A DNA stretch of 64,000 bases, from assembly GCA_013348725.1 (NCBI GenBank), contig CP054689.1, positions 546,501 to 610,500 on the forward strand. The letters run 5' to 3'. This document shows positions 9,818 to 18,681 of this stretch, piece by piece. The notes beneath the pieces were generated by a model. The model was not told the DNA's origin, ran no database searches, and saw only the letters and a list, made by a program, of their open reading frames with translations. The position numbers and the translations under genes are program-made. Source of the DNA: Ectothiorhodospiraceae bacterium 2226 (GTDB lineage: Bacteria > Pseudomonadota > Gammaproteobacteria > GCA-013348725). Within the stretch, counting starts at the first letter, position 1, and the number at the start of each line of letters is the position of its first letter.

Positions 9818-10849
9818 GTGCTGCTGAACAACCCCAGCTCGCCGCACGTGCGCGGGCCGCTCAGCGTCAACGTGGTCATGTTGCGCGTGCTGTACACGCT
9901 GGTGCCCGGCGTGGCGGCCTACGTCTGGTTCTTCGGCTGGGGCGTGGTGATCAACATCAGCATCGCCGTGGTGGCGGCGCTGGCCAGCGAGGCGTTGATG
10001 CTGCGCCTGCGCGGCCGGCCGTTGATGCCCCACCTCACCGACGGCAGCGCCATCGTCACCGGCGTGCTGCTGGCGCTCGCCCTGCCACCCCTGCTGCCTT
10101 GGTGGATGACGGCGGTGGGCGCGGCGTTCGGCATCATCGTCGCCAAGCAGCTCTACGGCGGCCTGGGCTACAACGTGTTCAACCCGGCCATGGTCGGCTA
10201 CGCCATGCTGCTCATCTCCTTTCCGCGCGAAATGACGCAGTGGCTGCCGCCCGAGACCATCGCGGCCACCTTCCCCGACTTCTGGGACTCGCTGCGCTAC
10301 GCCTTCACCGGCGTCCCGCCCGCGCCGATCGACGCCATCACCATGGCCACGCCGCTGGACCACATCAAGACCGAGCTCGGTCTCAATCGCACGATCACCG
10401 AGATCAAGGCAGGCAACCCGCTGATCGGTGAAGTGGGTGGGGTGGGCTGGGAGGTCGTCAACCTCGCGTTTCTGGCCGGCGGGGTATGGCTCATGCTGCG
10501 GCGGGTGATCAGCTGGCATATCCCGGTCGCCATGCTCGGCACCCTGGGCGCGCTGGCCACCGTGTTCTACCTCACCAATCCCGACGCCAACGCCTCGCCA
10601 CTGTTTCACCTGTTCAGCGGCGCGGCCATCCTGGGCGCGTTCTTCATCGCCACCGACCCGGTGAGCGCCGCCACCACTCCGCGGGGGCGGCTGATCTTCG
10701 GCGCCGGCGTGGGCGCGTTGACCTTCGTCATCCGCGTGTTCGGCGGCTATCCGGACGGCGTGGCCTTCGCCGTGCTGCTGATGAACATGGCCGCGCCCAC
10801 CATCGACTATTACACTCAGCCGCGCGCGTTCGGCCACGGGAGGCGCTAG
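9818..10849 (+). CDS. rsxD: Electron transport complex subunit RsxD/RnfD
   Basis: The 343-residue polytopic inner-membrane protein begins at GTG 9818 (LLNNPSSPHVRGPLSV), six bases after the rsxC stop. It belongs to the NqrB/RnfD family and includes the segment TDGSAIVTGVLLALALPP. Near residues 180-190 the protein has ITMATPLDHIK; in this family the Thr of a [ST]xAT motif carries covalently bound FMN, here Thr in MAT. The stop TAG shares its last base with the GTG of rsxG. Confidence 0.96.
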   Translation: MLLNNPSSPHVRGPLSVNVVMLRVLYTLVPGVAAYVWFFGWGVVINISIAVVAALASEALMLRLRGRPLMPHLTDGSAIVTGVLLALALPPLLPWWMTAVGAAFGIIVAKQLYGGLGYNVFNPAMVGYAMLLISFPREMTQWLPPETIAATFPDFWDSLRYAFTGVPPAPIDAITMATPLDHIKTELGLNRTITEIKAGNPLIGEVGGVGWEVVNLAFLAGGVWLMLRRVISWHIPVAMLGTLGALATVFYLTNPDANASPLFHLFSGAAILGAFFIATDPVSAATTPRGRLIFGAGVGALTFVIRVFGGYPDGVAFAVLLMNMAAPTIDYYTQPRAFGHGRR

Positions 10850-11493
10850 TGTTCAAGGCCCTGCTGCGCGCGATGTTACCCAGCGCCCTGGTGCTCGGCG
10901 TGTTCGCGGTGGTGGGCACGGGACTGGTGGCGTTCACGCAGTCGCTGACCGCGGACCGTATTCTGGAGAACGAGCGTGCCACGCTGCTGCGCACCTTGCA
11001 CACCCTGGTGCCGCCGGAACGCTACGACAACGAGCTGTTCAAGGACACGGTGGAGGTGCACGATCCCGAGCGCCTCGGCACACGCGAGCCGGTCACCGTG
11101 TTTATCGCCCGCCGCGAGGGGCAGCCGGTCGCGGCGGTGTTCAACACGATCGCGCCCGACGGCTACAGCGGCAGCATTCGCCTGCTGGTGGCGGTGAACC
11201 GCGACGGCACCCTGGCGGGCGTGCGCGTCATCGCGCACCGCGAGACGCCAGGCCTGGGGGACTACATCGAGGCGGGGCGGTCGGACTGGATCCACGCCTT
11301 CGCGGGCAAGTCGCTGCAGGACCCGCCCCCGGCGCGCTGGCGCGTGCGCCGCGACGGCGGCGAGTTCGAACAGTTCACCGGCGCCACCATTACGCCGCGA
11401 GCGGTGGTGCGCGCTGTGTACAATACGCTGCGCTACTACGAGGCGCGGGGCGAGCACTTGTTCGGCCAGCCCGAGGAGACCCAGGATGAGTGA
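10849..11493 (+). CDS. rsxG: Electron transport complex subunit RsxG/RnfG
   Basis: The 214-residue protein begins [19 protein letters not shown] at GTG 10849, overlapping the rsxD stop by one base. It has one N-terminal membrane helix and a periplasmic FMN-binding domain. The flavinylation motif is [14 protein letters not shown] near residue 180; FMN is joined to the last Thr of the family's [ST]GATxT motif. An alternative upstream start would overlap rsxD by 363 bases and was rejected. rsxE starts eight bases before the stop. Confidence 0.95.
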   Translation: MFKALLRAMLPSALVLGVFAVVGTGLVAFTQSLTADRILENERATLLRTLHTLVPPERYDNELFKDTVEVHDPERLGTREPVTVFIARREGQPVAAVFNTIAPDGYSGSIRLLVAVNRDGTLAGVRVIAHRETPGLGDYIEAGRSDWIHAFAGKSLQDPPPARWRVRRDGGEFEQFTGATITPRAVVRAVYNTLRYYEARGEHLFGQPEETQDE

Positions 11494-12175
11494 CGGCTAC
11501 GGCGACATCACGCGCGCGGGGCTGTGGACCAACAACCCGGCCTTCGTGCAGTTGCTCGGCCTGTGCCCGCTGCTGGCGGTCACCGGCACCTTGATCAACG
11601 GCCTGGGCCTGGGGCTGGCCACCATCCTGGTGCTGGTCACCTCCAACGTCATCGTCTCGCTGATCCGCAACGTGGTGCGCCCCGAGATCCGCATTCCGGT
11701 GTTCGTGCTCATCATCGCCTCGGCGGTGACCGCCATCGAGCTCAGCATGAGCGCCTACTTCCACGAGCTGTACCTCATCCTCGGCATCTTCATCCCGCTG
11801 ATCGTGACCAACTGCGCCATCCTGGCACGCGCCGAGGCCTTCGCCTCGAAGAACAACGTCGGGCGCGCCTTCGTGGACGGCCTCATGATGGGCGTCGGTT
11901 TTTGCGCCGTGCTGGTCGTGCTGGGCGGGCTGCGCGAGTTGGTCGGCCACGGCACCCTGTTCGCCCAATCGCACCTCATGTTCGGCGAGCTCGGCCGCGC
12001 CTTCACCATCACCGTGTGGGAGGACTACCGCGGCGTGCTGCTGGCCATCCTGCCGCCCGGTGCGTTCATCGGCCTGGGGCTGCTGATTGCGCTCAAGAAC
12101 GTCATCGACGCCCGTCAGCAGCGGCGCGCGGCCCAGCGGGCGCCGGCGCCGCGGGCGGCCACGGCGGAGGGCTGA
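11486..12175 (+). CDS. rsxE: Electron transport complex subunit RsxE/RnfE
   Basis: The 229-residue six-helix membrane subunit is homologous to RsxA in opposite topology. It shows the family landmarks [20 protein letters not shown] and [16 protein letters not shown], each with the conserved cysteine. ATG 11486 overlaps rsxG by eight bases. It ends with an Arg/Ala-rich tail. It is the last gene of a contiguous rsxABCDGE operon in the order found in E. coli. Confidence 0.96.
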   Translation: MSDGYGDITRAGLWTNNPAFVQLLGLCPLLAVTGTLINGLGLGLATILVLVTSNVIVSLIRNVVRPEIRIPVFVLIIASAVTAIELSMSAYFHELYLILGIFIPLIVTNCAILARAEAFASKNNVGRAFVDGLMMGVGFCAVLVVLGGLRELVGHGTLFAQSHLMFGELGRAFTITVWEDYRGVLLAILPPGAFIGLGLLIALKNVIDARQQRRAAQRAPAPRAATAEG

Positions 12176-12328
12176 CCGCGGACCGGCGCGCACGCCCATT
12201 GCGTGCCTCCTTCCCATGTCGGCCCGCTCGCGCCTTTAACCCCCAGACCGATTCTGTTACGTTATCGCCCGATTTCGGCGTATTAGCCCGTTAGATGATT
12301 CTTATATACCCCTCAGGGAGTTGACTCG

Positions 12329-12745
12329 ATGGCAGGACATTTTCCTTTCAGCGGCCGCGGCGGCCGGGCCGCCACCACCGCCTTCTTCGAACTGCAGGGC
12401 TACAATGCCGAGCTGCAGGAGAAGTACTACCGCTGGTGGTACGAATGGGCCAAGCGCTTCGTTGAGCAGGACAAGGAGCTCAGCCAGACCAAGGCCATCG
12501 AGTTCCAGAGCTATCCGTACGGGCAGCACGCCCATCGCGGCTTCCACCTGAACGACAAGGTCTGGGCGGTGATGCTCGACGACCTGGGCCACTTCATCAA
12601 GTACGCCCTCTTCCCCCGCCTGTCGTCCGACGACATGCACAAGCTGGAAGACAAGCACCGCAAGATGGTGGAGGAGCTGCGCAACGAGACCGGCGCCAGC
12701 CCGCGCGAGCCCGCGCCGGACATCGGCTACTTCCGCCACACCTAG
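12329..12745 (+). CDS. Unknown small soluble protein between rsxE and nth
   Basis: I do not recognise this 138-residue product. It has no signal peptide or membrane helix. It contains an unusually aromatic helix (KYYRWWYEWAKRFVEQ, about 37-52), a HAHRGFHLNDKVW stretch with three histidines, and a charged C-terminal helix (SDDMHKLEDKHRKMVEELR). ATG 12329 follows an AGGGAG ribosome site at good spacing. A 153-base gap from rsxE suggests its own promoter. E. coli has rsxE directly followed by nth, so this is an insertion into a conserved neighbourhood. Confidence 0.75.
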   Translation: MAGHFPFSGRGGRAATTAFFELQGYNAELQEKYYRWWYEWAKRFVEQDKELSQTKAIEFQSYPYGQHAHRGFHLNDKVWAVMLDDLGHFIKYALFPRLSSDDMHKLEDKHRKMVEELRNETGASPREPAPDIGYFRHT

Positions 12746-12791
12746 GCGATAACGCGGGGGCCGCGTGCCCCCGCCGCCTTCCACCCCGCCC

Positions 12792-13457
12792 GTGAACGCC
12801 GCCAAACGCCGCGCCATCTTCGAGCGTCTGCGCGCGGCCAATCCCGCGCCCACCACCGAGCTCGAGTACCGCACGCCGTTCGAGTTGCTGATCGCGGTGA
12901 TCCTCTCCGCGCAGGCCACCGACAAGGGCGTCAACAAGGCCACCGCGCGCCTGTTCCCGGTCGCCAACACCCCGCAGGCGATCCTCGGCCTCGGTGAGGA
13001 AGGGCTGAAGGAACACATCAAGACTATCGGCCTGTTCAACACCAAGGCCAAGAACGTTCTCAAGACCTGCGCCATGCTGGTGGAGCAGTATGACGGCGAG
13101 GTGCCGCGCGAGCGCAAAGCGCTGGAGGCCCTGCCGGGCGTGGGACGCAAGACCGCCAACGTGATCCTGAACACCGCCTTCGGCGAGCCGACCATGGCGG
13201 TGGACACCCACATCTTCCGCGTCGCCAACCGCACCGGCATCGCACCCGGCAAGACCGTGCGCGCCGTCGAAGACAAGCTGCTGCGCGTGGTGCCCAAGGA
13301 GTTTCTCCAGGACGCGCACCACTGGCTCATCCTGCACGGACGGTACGTCTGCACGGCCCGCAAGCCCGCCTGCCCCCAGTGCCTGATCGCGGATCTATGC
13401 GACTACCGCCACAAGACGCCGGCCGCCGTGCCGACGCCGCGCGGCAGCGCCGCATAA
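12792..13457 (+). CDS. nth: Endonuclease III
   Basis: Nth is the base-excision glycosylase/AP lyase for oxidised pyrimidines. It shows the helix-hairpin-helix LPGVGRKTANVI with catalytic Lys, the catalytic Asp in AVDTHIFRV, and the C-terminal 4Fe-4S loop with spacing C-x6-C-x2-C-x5-C. Two GTG starts are possible. From GTG 12792 (221 aa) the catalytic residues fall at 120 and 138, exactly as in E. coli Nth. GTG 12765 adds nine proline-rich residues but has a better G-rich ribosome site. I prefer 12792 on family grounds, moderately. Confidence 0.95.
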   Translation: MNAAKRRAIFERLRAANPAPTTELEYRTPFELLIAVILSAQATDKGVNKATARLFPVANTPQAILGLGEEGLKEHIKTIGLFNTKAKNVLKTCAMLVEQYDGEVPRERKALEALPGVGRKTANVILNTAFGEPTMAVDTHIFRVANRTGIAPGKTVRAVEDKLLRVVPKEFLQDAHHWLILHGRYVCTARKPACPQCLIADLCDYRHKTPAAVPTPRGSAA

Positions 13458-13490
13458 GGCGTAAGCTTTCCTGAAAGAGGTGAGGGACTC

Positions 13491-13931
13491 ATGATCTTCG
13501 GACAAGACCGCGACAGCCTGCGCCGCCACTTCTTCCAGGCCTGGGACAAGGCCCGCACCGGCCAGCCGCTGGAACCCCTGGAGCGGCTGATCGCCGAGGT
13601 GGTGGGCGAGCACCCCGAGTACCACGCGCTGCTCGCCGACGAGGACGCGGGCCTCGCGCGTGACTACACGCCCGAGGGCGGCCAGTCCAATCCCTTCCTG
13701 CACATGGGCATGCACATCGCGCTGCGCGAACAGATGGCGGCCGGCCAGCCGCCCGGCGTGCGCGAGGCGTTCCAGGATCTGGTGCGTCGCACCGGCGACG
13801 CCCATGCCGCCGAGCATCACGCCATGGAGTGCCTGGGTGAGACGCTGTGGACCGCTCAGCGGACCGGCACGGCGCCCGACGAGCGGGCCTACCTCGCCTG
13901 CCTCAAACGCCTGGGCGGCGCCAAGCCCTGA
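13491..13931 (+). CDS. DUF1841 family protein
   Basis: The 146-residue cytosolic protein opens MIFGQDRDSLRRHFFQAW and contains NPFLHMGMHIALREQ and AEHHAMECLGETLW, the hallmark blocks of DUF1841. The repeated histidines (HMGMH, HHAME) suggest a metal site, but that is inference. The family is common in beta- and gammaproteobacteria, often near nth, and has no established role. An AGAGG ribosome site precedes ATG 13491. Confidence 0.88.
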   Translation: MIFGQDRDSLRRHFFQAWDKARTGQPLEPLERLIAEVVGEHPEYHALLADEDAGLARDYTPEGGQSNPFLHMGMHIALREQMAAGQPPGVREAFQDLVRRTGDAHAAEHHAMECLGETLWTAQRTGTAPDERAYLACLKRLGGAKP

Positions 13932-14056
13932 GGCGAACCAATCCTTGCCAAGCCAAGGACGATTAAACAGAATACCGATCAGGAGAGGGGCGGCCCCGGG
14001 ACAGGCTGCAACGGCCGCGGTTTGGACAACAACAAAACGCAAACCGGAGAATAATG

Positions 14057-14551
14057 ATGAAAAAAGTCCTTCTAGGTGTGGCCGCCACGGCGGTGCTGTC
14101 GATGGCGTTCTCGACCAACGCCACCGCGCGCGAGTTCGCCGACATCTATACCGAGTGCGGCCTGGGCGCCATGATTGCCCCGAACAACGGGCCCGTCGCC
14201 GCCGTCACCAACGTGACCTGGGATCTCGGCACCACCGCCATCAGCTCCAACGCCACCAGCGCGGACACCTGTGCGGGCGCCAAGGAACAGACCGCGTCCT
14301 TCATCTTCGAGACCTACCCGCAGCTGGAGAAGGACATCGCGCAGGGCCAGGGCGCGCACCTGGACGCCCTGATCGCCATGTCCGGCTGCCCCGCCGCCGC
14401 GCGCGAGGGTCTGACCGCGTCGCTGCGGGCCGATCTGGCCGGCACGGTGGCTGACACCAACTACACCAGCCAGTCGCGCTTCGAGCAGGCCGGCACGCTG
14501 CACCAGCAGCTGCACCAGCACATCGCGCGTCACTCCTGCACCATCGGCTGA
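14057..14551 (+). CDS. DUF3015 family exported protein
   Basis: The 164-residue product has a classic signal peptide (MKKVLLGVAATAVLSMAFSTNATA, cleavage near residue 23). The mature domain begins DIYTECGLGAMI and includes the conserved FIFETYPQLEKDIAQGQG segment and paired cysteines, the DUF3015 pattern. Two adjacent ATGs exist; 14057 gives six-base spacing from GGAGA, better than 14054. A strong terminator follows, so it is probably monocistronic. Function of the family is unknown. Confidence 0.85.
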   Translation: MKKVLLGVAATAVLSMAFSTNATAREFADIYTECGLGAMIAPNNGPVAAVTNVTWDLGTTAISSNATSADTCAGAKEQTASFIFETYPQLEKDIAQGQGAHLDALIAMSGCPAAAREGLTASLRADLAGTVADTNYTSQSRFEQAGTLHQQLHQHIARHSCTIG

Positions 14552-14595
14552 GGCACGCGGCCGACCCGCACGGGTAGGTTATAAGTTGTAGGCCC

Positions 14596-14628
14596 GGATC
14601 GCCCGACCCCGCGTCGGGCGATCCTTCT
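14596..14628 (+). terminator. Rho-independent terminator after the DUF3015 gene
   Basis: A perfect 12-bp stem, GGATCGCCCGAC (14596-14607) with GTCGGGCGATCC (14613-14624), has a CCCGC loop and is followed by TTCT. Confidence 0.8.
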
Positions 14629-14646
14629 CACCAGGTACGTCCGCCC

Positions 14647-16518
14647 TTGCGTACATTCTTTCGCACGATCTCAGGGGCGCTACTGCTGCTGGCGGCCGCC
14701 TCGGCCGGCGCCGGCCAGGCTCACCCCTCGGAGCCTTTCTCGGCGCCATTCGCTGCCGACGTGCTGAGCGCGTTGGCGAGCCACCCGCAATGGCTGCAGC
14801 TCCTGCACTACGACCGCCACGGGCGGCGCAGCGAGATCGTCAGCGACGCCTTCTTCCTGTCGCCCGCCGGGCGCCACGATCCCGAGGCCGAATTGCGCGC
14901 CACCCTGCGGGCGCTGACGGACACCGAGGCGCTGCACGACGACCACCCGCGCTGCCAGTTTCCGGCCCGCTATTTCTGGCTCAGCCGCCACCTGGATCTG
15001 CCGGGCTACCGCGTGCGCGAGCCCGCCTGCGCGCGCTTCGAGCGCTGGGCGCAGCTAGACGACATCCGATCGGCCAGCCTGCTCATGGTCAGCGGCTACT
15101 TCGGCAATCCGGCCTCCGCCTTCGGTCACACGCTGCTCAAGTTCAACAGTGAGCGCCCACACGGCGGCGGCTCGCTGCTCGACCTCACCTTCAACTTCGG
15201 CGCCCTGGTGCCCGACAACGAGCTCACGCCGGTCTACATCTACCGCGGGCTCACCGGCGGCTACCAAGCGGGCTTCTCCGACCGGCACTACTACACGCAG
15301 GATCTCGTCTATGCGCGCACCGAGTTCCGCGACATGTGGGACTACGAGATCGCTTTGGACGACGACGCGTTACAGCTGCTGGTGTTTCATCTGTGGGAGA
15401 TGACCGGCCGCAAATTCACCTACTACTTCCTCACCCAGAACTGCGCCTATCGGCTTGGCGAGCTGATGACCCTGGCGACCGGCGAGCCGTTCGTGGACGG
15501 GGTACGCGGCTGGTACGCGCCGATCGAGCTCTTCCACCGCCTGCACACCCTGGACGAGCGTGCACCGGCGCCGCTGATCCGCGCCATTCGCTACATGCCG
15601 AGCAGCCAGCGCGCGTTCTACCACCAGTTTCGCGCCCTGGCGCCCGCCGAATCGGGCGCGGCCGGCGCCGCCATCGCCGGTGCACCGCTCGACGAGGCGC
15701 TCGCCCCGCTGACGACCGAGCAGCGCATCGAGGTGGTCGATGCGCTGCTCGCCTACTACGAGTACCGCGGCGTCGCGCAGGAGGACGAGGCACTGCGCGG
15801 GGCGCGGCGCGAGCTGCTGGCGGCGCGCCTGCGGCTGCCGCCGCGTGAGCGCGCCGCCGCGCCGGTGCCGGCGCGTCCCTCGCCGGCGCTGGGCTCGGCC
15901 CCCATGGCGCTCGGCGCGGGCGTCGGCTGGGAGCGCGACGGCGGAGCGTACGGGCGGTTGCAGTGGAGCGCGTTCGCGTACGACCTGGTGGGCGCGAACG
16001 GGCTGGAGGCCGGAGAACTGGTGGCGCTGGACGCGGCGCTGGGCGTGGACCGGCACGGCGACGGCTTTCTGGAACGGCTGGACCTAATCCGCGTGCGCCG
16101 CCTCAATCCCGACCCCCCGCCGGTGCCGGGCGAAAGTCGCCTCTCCTGGCACGTGCGGGTCGGCGCCGAGCGCCATTATCGACGCGGTGCGCCGCAGACC
16201 GACCCGCTGATCAACGCGGGGGCGGGCCGTGCGGCGCGCCTGAGCCGCCATGCCATCGGCTATCTGGGCGTGGACCTGTGGGGCTACACCGGCCCCGCCG
16301 CGGCCGCGGCCGAACCCACCGCCGCCGTGCTCGTGGAGGGCGGGACCTGGAAGGCGTGGCTGCACGGCGGCGCGCGCTACGACAGTGCGGACGAGCGCTG
16401 GCTCGCCACCGCCGGGCTGCGCGCCGGCTACCGGCTCGCGCAGCACCGCGCGCTACGCCTGGAGGTGTTGCACGAGCACGACACGCGCGCCCTGCTATCT
16501 TTCAATTACTACCGTTGA
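14647..16518 (+). CDS. DUF4105 (Lnb-type) exported protein
   Basis: The 623-residue product starts at TTG 14647 with a signal peptide (MRTFFRTISGALLLLAAASAGAG). After an N-terminal helical region comes the DUF4105 core (about 145-320): SASLLMVSGYFGNPASAFGHTLLKF (core: GNPASAFGHTLLKF), then FNFGALVPDNE and a TQNCAYRLGELM segment. These supply the Ser/His and Cys expected for the NlpC/P60-like fold. The C-terminal third looks like an outer-membrane-type beta domain ending in aromatic YR. DUF4105 includes the Bacteroides lipoprotein N-acyltransferase Lnb; whether this protein has that activity is not shown. It is flanked by a lipoprotein hydrolase. Confidence 0.82.
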   Translation: MRTFFRTISGALLLLAAASAGAGQAHPSEPFSAPFAADVLSALASHPQWLQLLHYDRHGRRSEIVSDAFFLSPAGRHDPEAELRATLRALTDTEALHDDHPRCQFPARYFWLSRHLDLPGYRVREPACARFERWAQLDDIRSASLLMVSGYFGNPASAFGHTLLKFNSERPHGGGSLLDLTFNFGALVPDNELTPVYIYRGLTGGYQAGFSDRHYYTQDLVYARTEFRDMWDYEIALDDDALQLLVFHLWEMTGRKFTYYFLTQNCAYRLGELMTLATGEPFVDGVRGWYAPIELFHRLHTLDERAPAPLIRAIRYMPSSQRAFYHQFRALAPAESGAAGAAIAGAPLDEALAPLTTEQRIEVVDALLAYYEYRGVAQEDEALRGARRELLAARLRLPPRERAAAPVPARPSPALGSAPMALGAGVGWERDGGAYGRLQWSAFAYDLVGANGLEAGELVALDAALGVDRHGDGFLERLDLIRVRRLNPDPPPVPGESRLSWHVRVGAERHYRRGAPQTDPLINAGAGRAARLSRHAIGYLGVDLWGYTGPAAAAAEPTAAVLVEGGTWKAWLHGGARYDSADERWLATAGLRAGYRLAQHRALRLEVLHEHDTRALLSFNYYR

Positions 16519-16572
16519 TCGGTAGCGGGGCGCGCGACGCCCACCTTCAACCAAGAATAAGAAGTGGAACCC

Positions 16573-17445
16573 ATGGACGGTCGTCTGATATTCGCTGCAC
16601 TGGCTGCGCTCTGCCTGTCAGGGTGCACCTCGATGTTTCTCCTTCCCGATCGGGTCGAGCGCCTCAGTCCCGACCGGCTCGAACTGCAGTACGAGGACGT
16701 CTGGCTGCATGCCGCCGACGGCACCCGCGTGCACGCCTGGCACCTGAAGGCCGAGGGCCCGCGCGAGGGCACCATCCTGTTCTTCCACGGCAACGCCCAG
16801 AACAACAGCGCGCACATCGCCTCGGTCCACTGGCTGCCGGCGCAAGGCTTCGACGTGTTCATGCTGGACCCCCGCGGCTACGGCCAGTCGGACGGCGAAC
16901 CGCACATCCGCGGGGTCCATCTCGACGCTCAGGCCGCCCTTGACCATGTGGCCGACGCCGCCTGCGGCGAGATCATCGTGTACGGCCAGAGTCTGGGCGG
17001 GGCCATCGGCATCCACACCGTGGCGCGTTCGCCGCATGCGCATTGCGTGCGCGCGGTGGTCTCGGAAGGGGCGTTCGCGAGCTACCGGGGCATCGCGCGC
17101 GAAAAGCTGGGCATGATCTGGCTCACCTGGCCGCTGCAGGTCCCCCTCTCCTACCTGTTTTCCGACCGCTACAGCCCGGCGCGGGTGGTCGATCAGATCA
17201 GCCCGGTGCCGCTCCTCATCGTGCACGGCACCGACGACCACATCGTGCCCGCCCACCACGCCGAGCGGCTGTACCGGGCCGCCGAGGACCCGCGTGACCT
17301 GTGGCTGTTGCCCGACGTCGGGCATATCGGCAGTTCACTGCACGAAGAGAACCGCGCGCGGCTGGTCGGCTGGTTGGTGGCGGCCTTGAACGGCGATCGT
17401 TCGCTGGCGGCCGAGAAGCCGGCGCCGGCAGACGCGGCCAACTAG
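16573..17445 (+). CDS. Lipoprotein alpha/beta hydrolase
   Basis: The 290-residue protein begins MDGRLIFAALAALCLSGC, with a lipobox (LSGC, Cys 18) that should anchor it in the membrane. The hydrolase core has the oxyanion turn FHGNAQN, the nucleophile elbow GQSLGG, an acid in GTDDHIVP and a histidine in VGHIGS: a complete Ser-Asp-His triad. It resembles the YfhR/BEM46-type serine hydrolases. An in-frame GTG nine bases upstream is possible, but ATG 16573 lies well behind AGAAGTGGA. It is 54 bases after the DUF4105 gene on the same strand. Substrate unknown. Confidence 0.86.
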   Translation: MDGRLIFAALAALCLSGCTSMFLLPDRVERLSPDRLELQYEDVWLHAADGTRVHAWHLKAEGPREGTILFFHGNAQNNSAHIASVHWLPAQGFDVFMLDPRGYGQSDGEPHIRGVHLDAQAALDHVADAACGEIIVYGQSLGGAIGIHTVARSPHAHCVRAVVSEGAFASYRGIAREKLGMIWLTWPLQVPLSYLFSDRYSPARVVDQISPVPLLIVHGTDDHIVPAHHAERLYRAAEDPRDLWLLPDVGHIGSSLHEENRARLVGWLVAALNGDRSLAAEKPAPADAAN

Positions 17446-17478
17446 TTCGGGCGGCGCTGACGCGCCTTCATCACCGCA

Positions 17479-18012
17479 CTATCGGCCCGCCGCCGATTCC
17501 TGCAGCAGCGCACGCACCGGGTCCAGCATCTCAGGCTGGTCCCAGTCGCGGCCGCCGATGGCGCGGTAGGCCATGCGCCCTTGTGGGTCGATCACGAAAG
17601 TAGTGGGGATACCGCGCACCGGCCAATCGGCGATGACGGTGGAATCCTCGTCCAGCAGCAGGGGGAAGTCGACGGGGTAATCGGCGAGAAAGGTGAATAC
17701 GGTGTCCTCGTCCTCACCGACGTTGATCGCGATGAGCACGATGTCCTCATCCTGCACCTGTTCCCACGCGCGCTGCATGGCCGGCATCTCTTCCAGACAC
17801 GGCGGACACCAGGTCGCCCAAAAGTTGAGGATGACGGCCTTGCCCCGGTAGTCGGTCAAGCGTTGCACATTGCCGTCGAGGTCCGGCAGCGTGAAATCGG
17901 GCGCGGGCGGGCGCTGCGGCAGCGGCGTAAGCGAGGTGGGCAACTCGGCTTTGACCGGCGCGACGAGTGACAGCAGCAGTCCGGCCATAAAGCCGATCAC
18001 CAGCGGGTTCAT
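17479..18012 (-). CDS. TlpA/ResA-type membrane-anchored thioredoxin
   Basis: The 177-residue protein has an N-terminal hydrophobic segment (about 5-20) and a periplasmic thioredoxin domain with the redox pair WCPPC at 68-72 and the cis-proline loop GIPTTFVID. The insert characteristic of TlpA/ResA/DsbE proteins is present. Such proteins reduce apocytochrome c or other exported thiols. ATG 18012 overlaps the stop of the upstream unknown exported gene by four bases; a longer frame upstream is only that overlap. The specific client is unknown. Confidence 0.9.
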   Translation of the reverse strand: MNPLVIGFMAGLLLSLVAPVKAELPTSLTPLPQRPPAPDFTLPDLDGNVQRLTDYRGKAVILNFWATWCPPCLEEMPAMQRAWEQVQDEDIVLIAINVGEDEDTVFTFLADYPVDFPLLLDEDSTVIADWPVRGIPTTFVIDPQGRMAYRAIGGRDWDQPEMLDPVRALLQESAAGR

Positions 18013-18632
18013 GGCCTCTCCTCCACCAGCTGCGCCACGTCTGGCGCACAGTGCATGTCGGGAATGGTCACGGTGCGCGGCTCGCCGTCGAGTAGCCAGC
18101 GGACCCGCAGCTCGAATTCGGTCCCGGGCGGCAGGCCCAAGGTGGTCATACCCCAGTTGTAATCGGCGTCCTCGAAGATCTGGTCGGTGGGAAACGTCGC
18201 CCAGCGGAAGGCGATGCGCGCCGCGTCCGGCAGCCCCGCCTCGCGCCAGTGCGCGTCCCACTGCTCCTCGAGGATCGGCGCCTGCGCCTCGCCGCCGGCG
18301 GGTTGTACACGCCATTGCGCGAGATCCACCTGCACCGGCCGCCCGTCCGGGTCGGCGTTGCTGAGCACGGTCTGGAACACGCAGTCCTCTGCCACCTGCT
18401 CCGCGGCGTCCGGCGGGAACCCGCGCGCCGCAAAGAAGGCGCGGCTTTGATCGGGCAGGCGCTGGATCATCTCCAGGCTGATACCGCCGCCCTGCCAGTG
18501 CCAGCGCTGCAGACCGGTGTCGGGATTGATGCTGTGGGACAACTCGCCCTGCGCCTGCGTCGCGGCCGCCGCAGCGAACGGCATCCATAGACAGGCACTC
18601 GATAGGATGGCGACGACATAGAACACACGCAT
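18009..18632 (-). CDS. Unknown exported protein coupled to a TlpA-like thioredoxin
   Basis: The 207-residue product has a signal peptide (about 1-23, cleavage near AAAA). The mature part is Trp-rich (LQRWHWQGGG, LAQWRVQP, EEQWDAHW) with two cysteines, in AEDCVF and in DMHCAPD close to the C-terminus. I do not recognise the family. Its four-base ATGA overlap with the thioredoxin gene implies coupled translation. The two cysteines make it a plausible thiol-disulfide substrate or partner, which is inference. Confidence 0.75.
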   Translation of the reverse strand: MRVFYVVAILSSACLWMPFAAAAATQAQGELSHSINPDTGLQRWHWQGGGISLEMIQRLPDQSRAFFAARGFPPDAAEQVAEDCVFQTVLSNADPDGRPVQVDLAQWRVQPAGGEAQAPILEEQWDAHWREAGLPDAARIAFRWATFPTDQIFEDADYNWGMTTLGLPPGTEFELRVRWLLDGEPRTVTIPDMHCAPDVAQLVEERP

Positions 18633-18681
18633 GCCCCCAATACTATCGCAAGCATGCGGTGTGTGCCCAAACCGGCCAGGC

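Noticed and set aside
8171-10837. 888-codon open frame opposite rsxB-rsxD
   Set aside because: Same shadow effect. It spans three well-identified genes and has no ribosome site or recognisable sequence.
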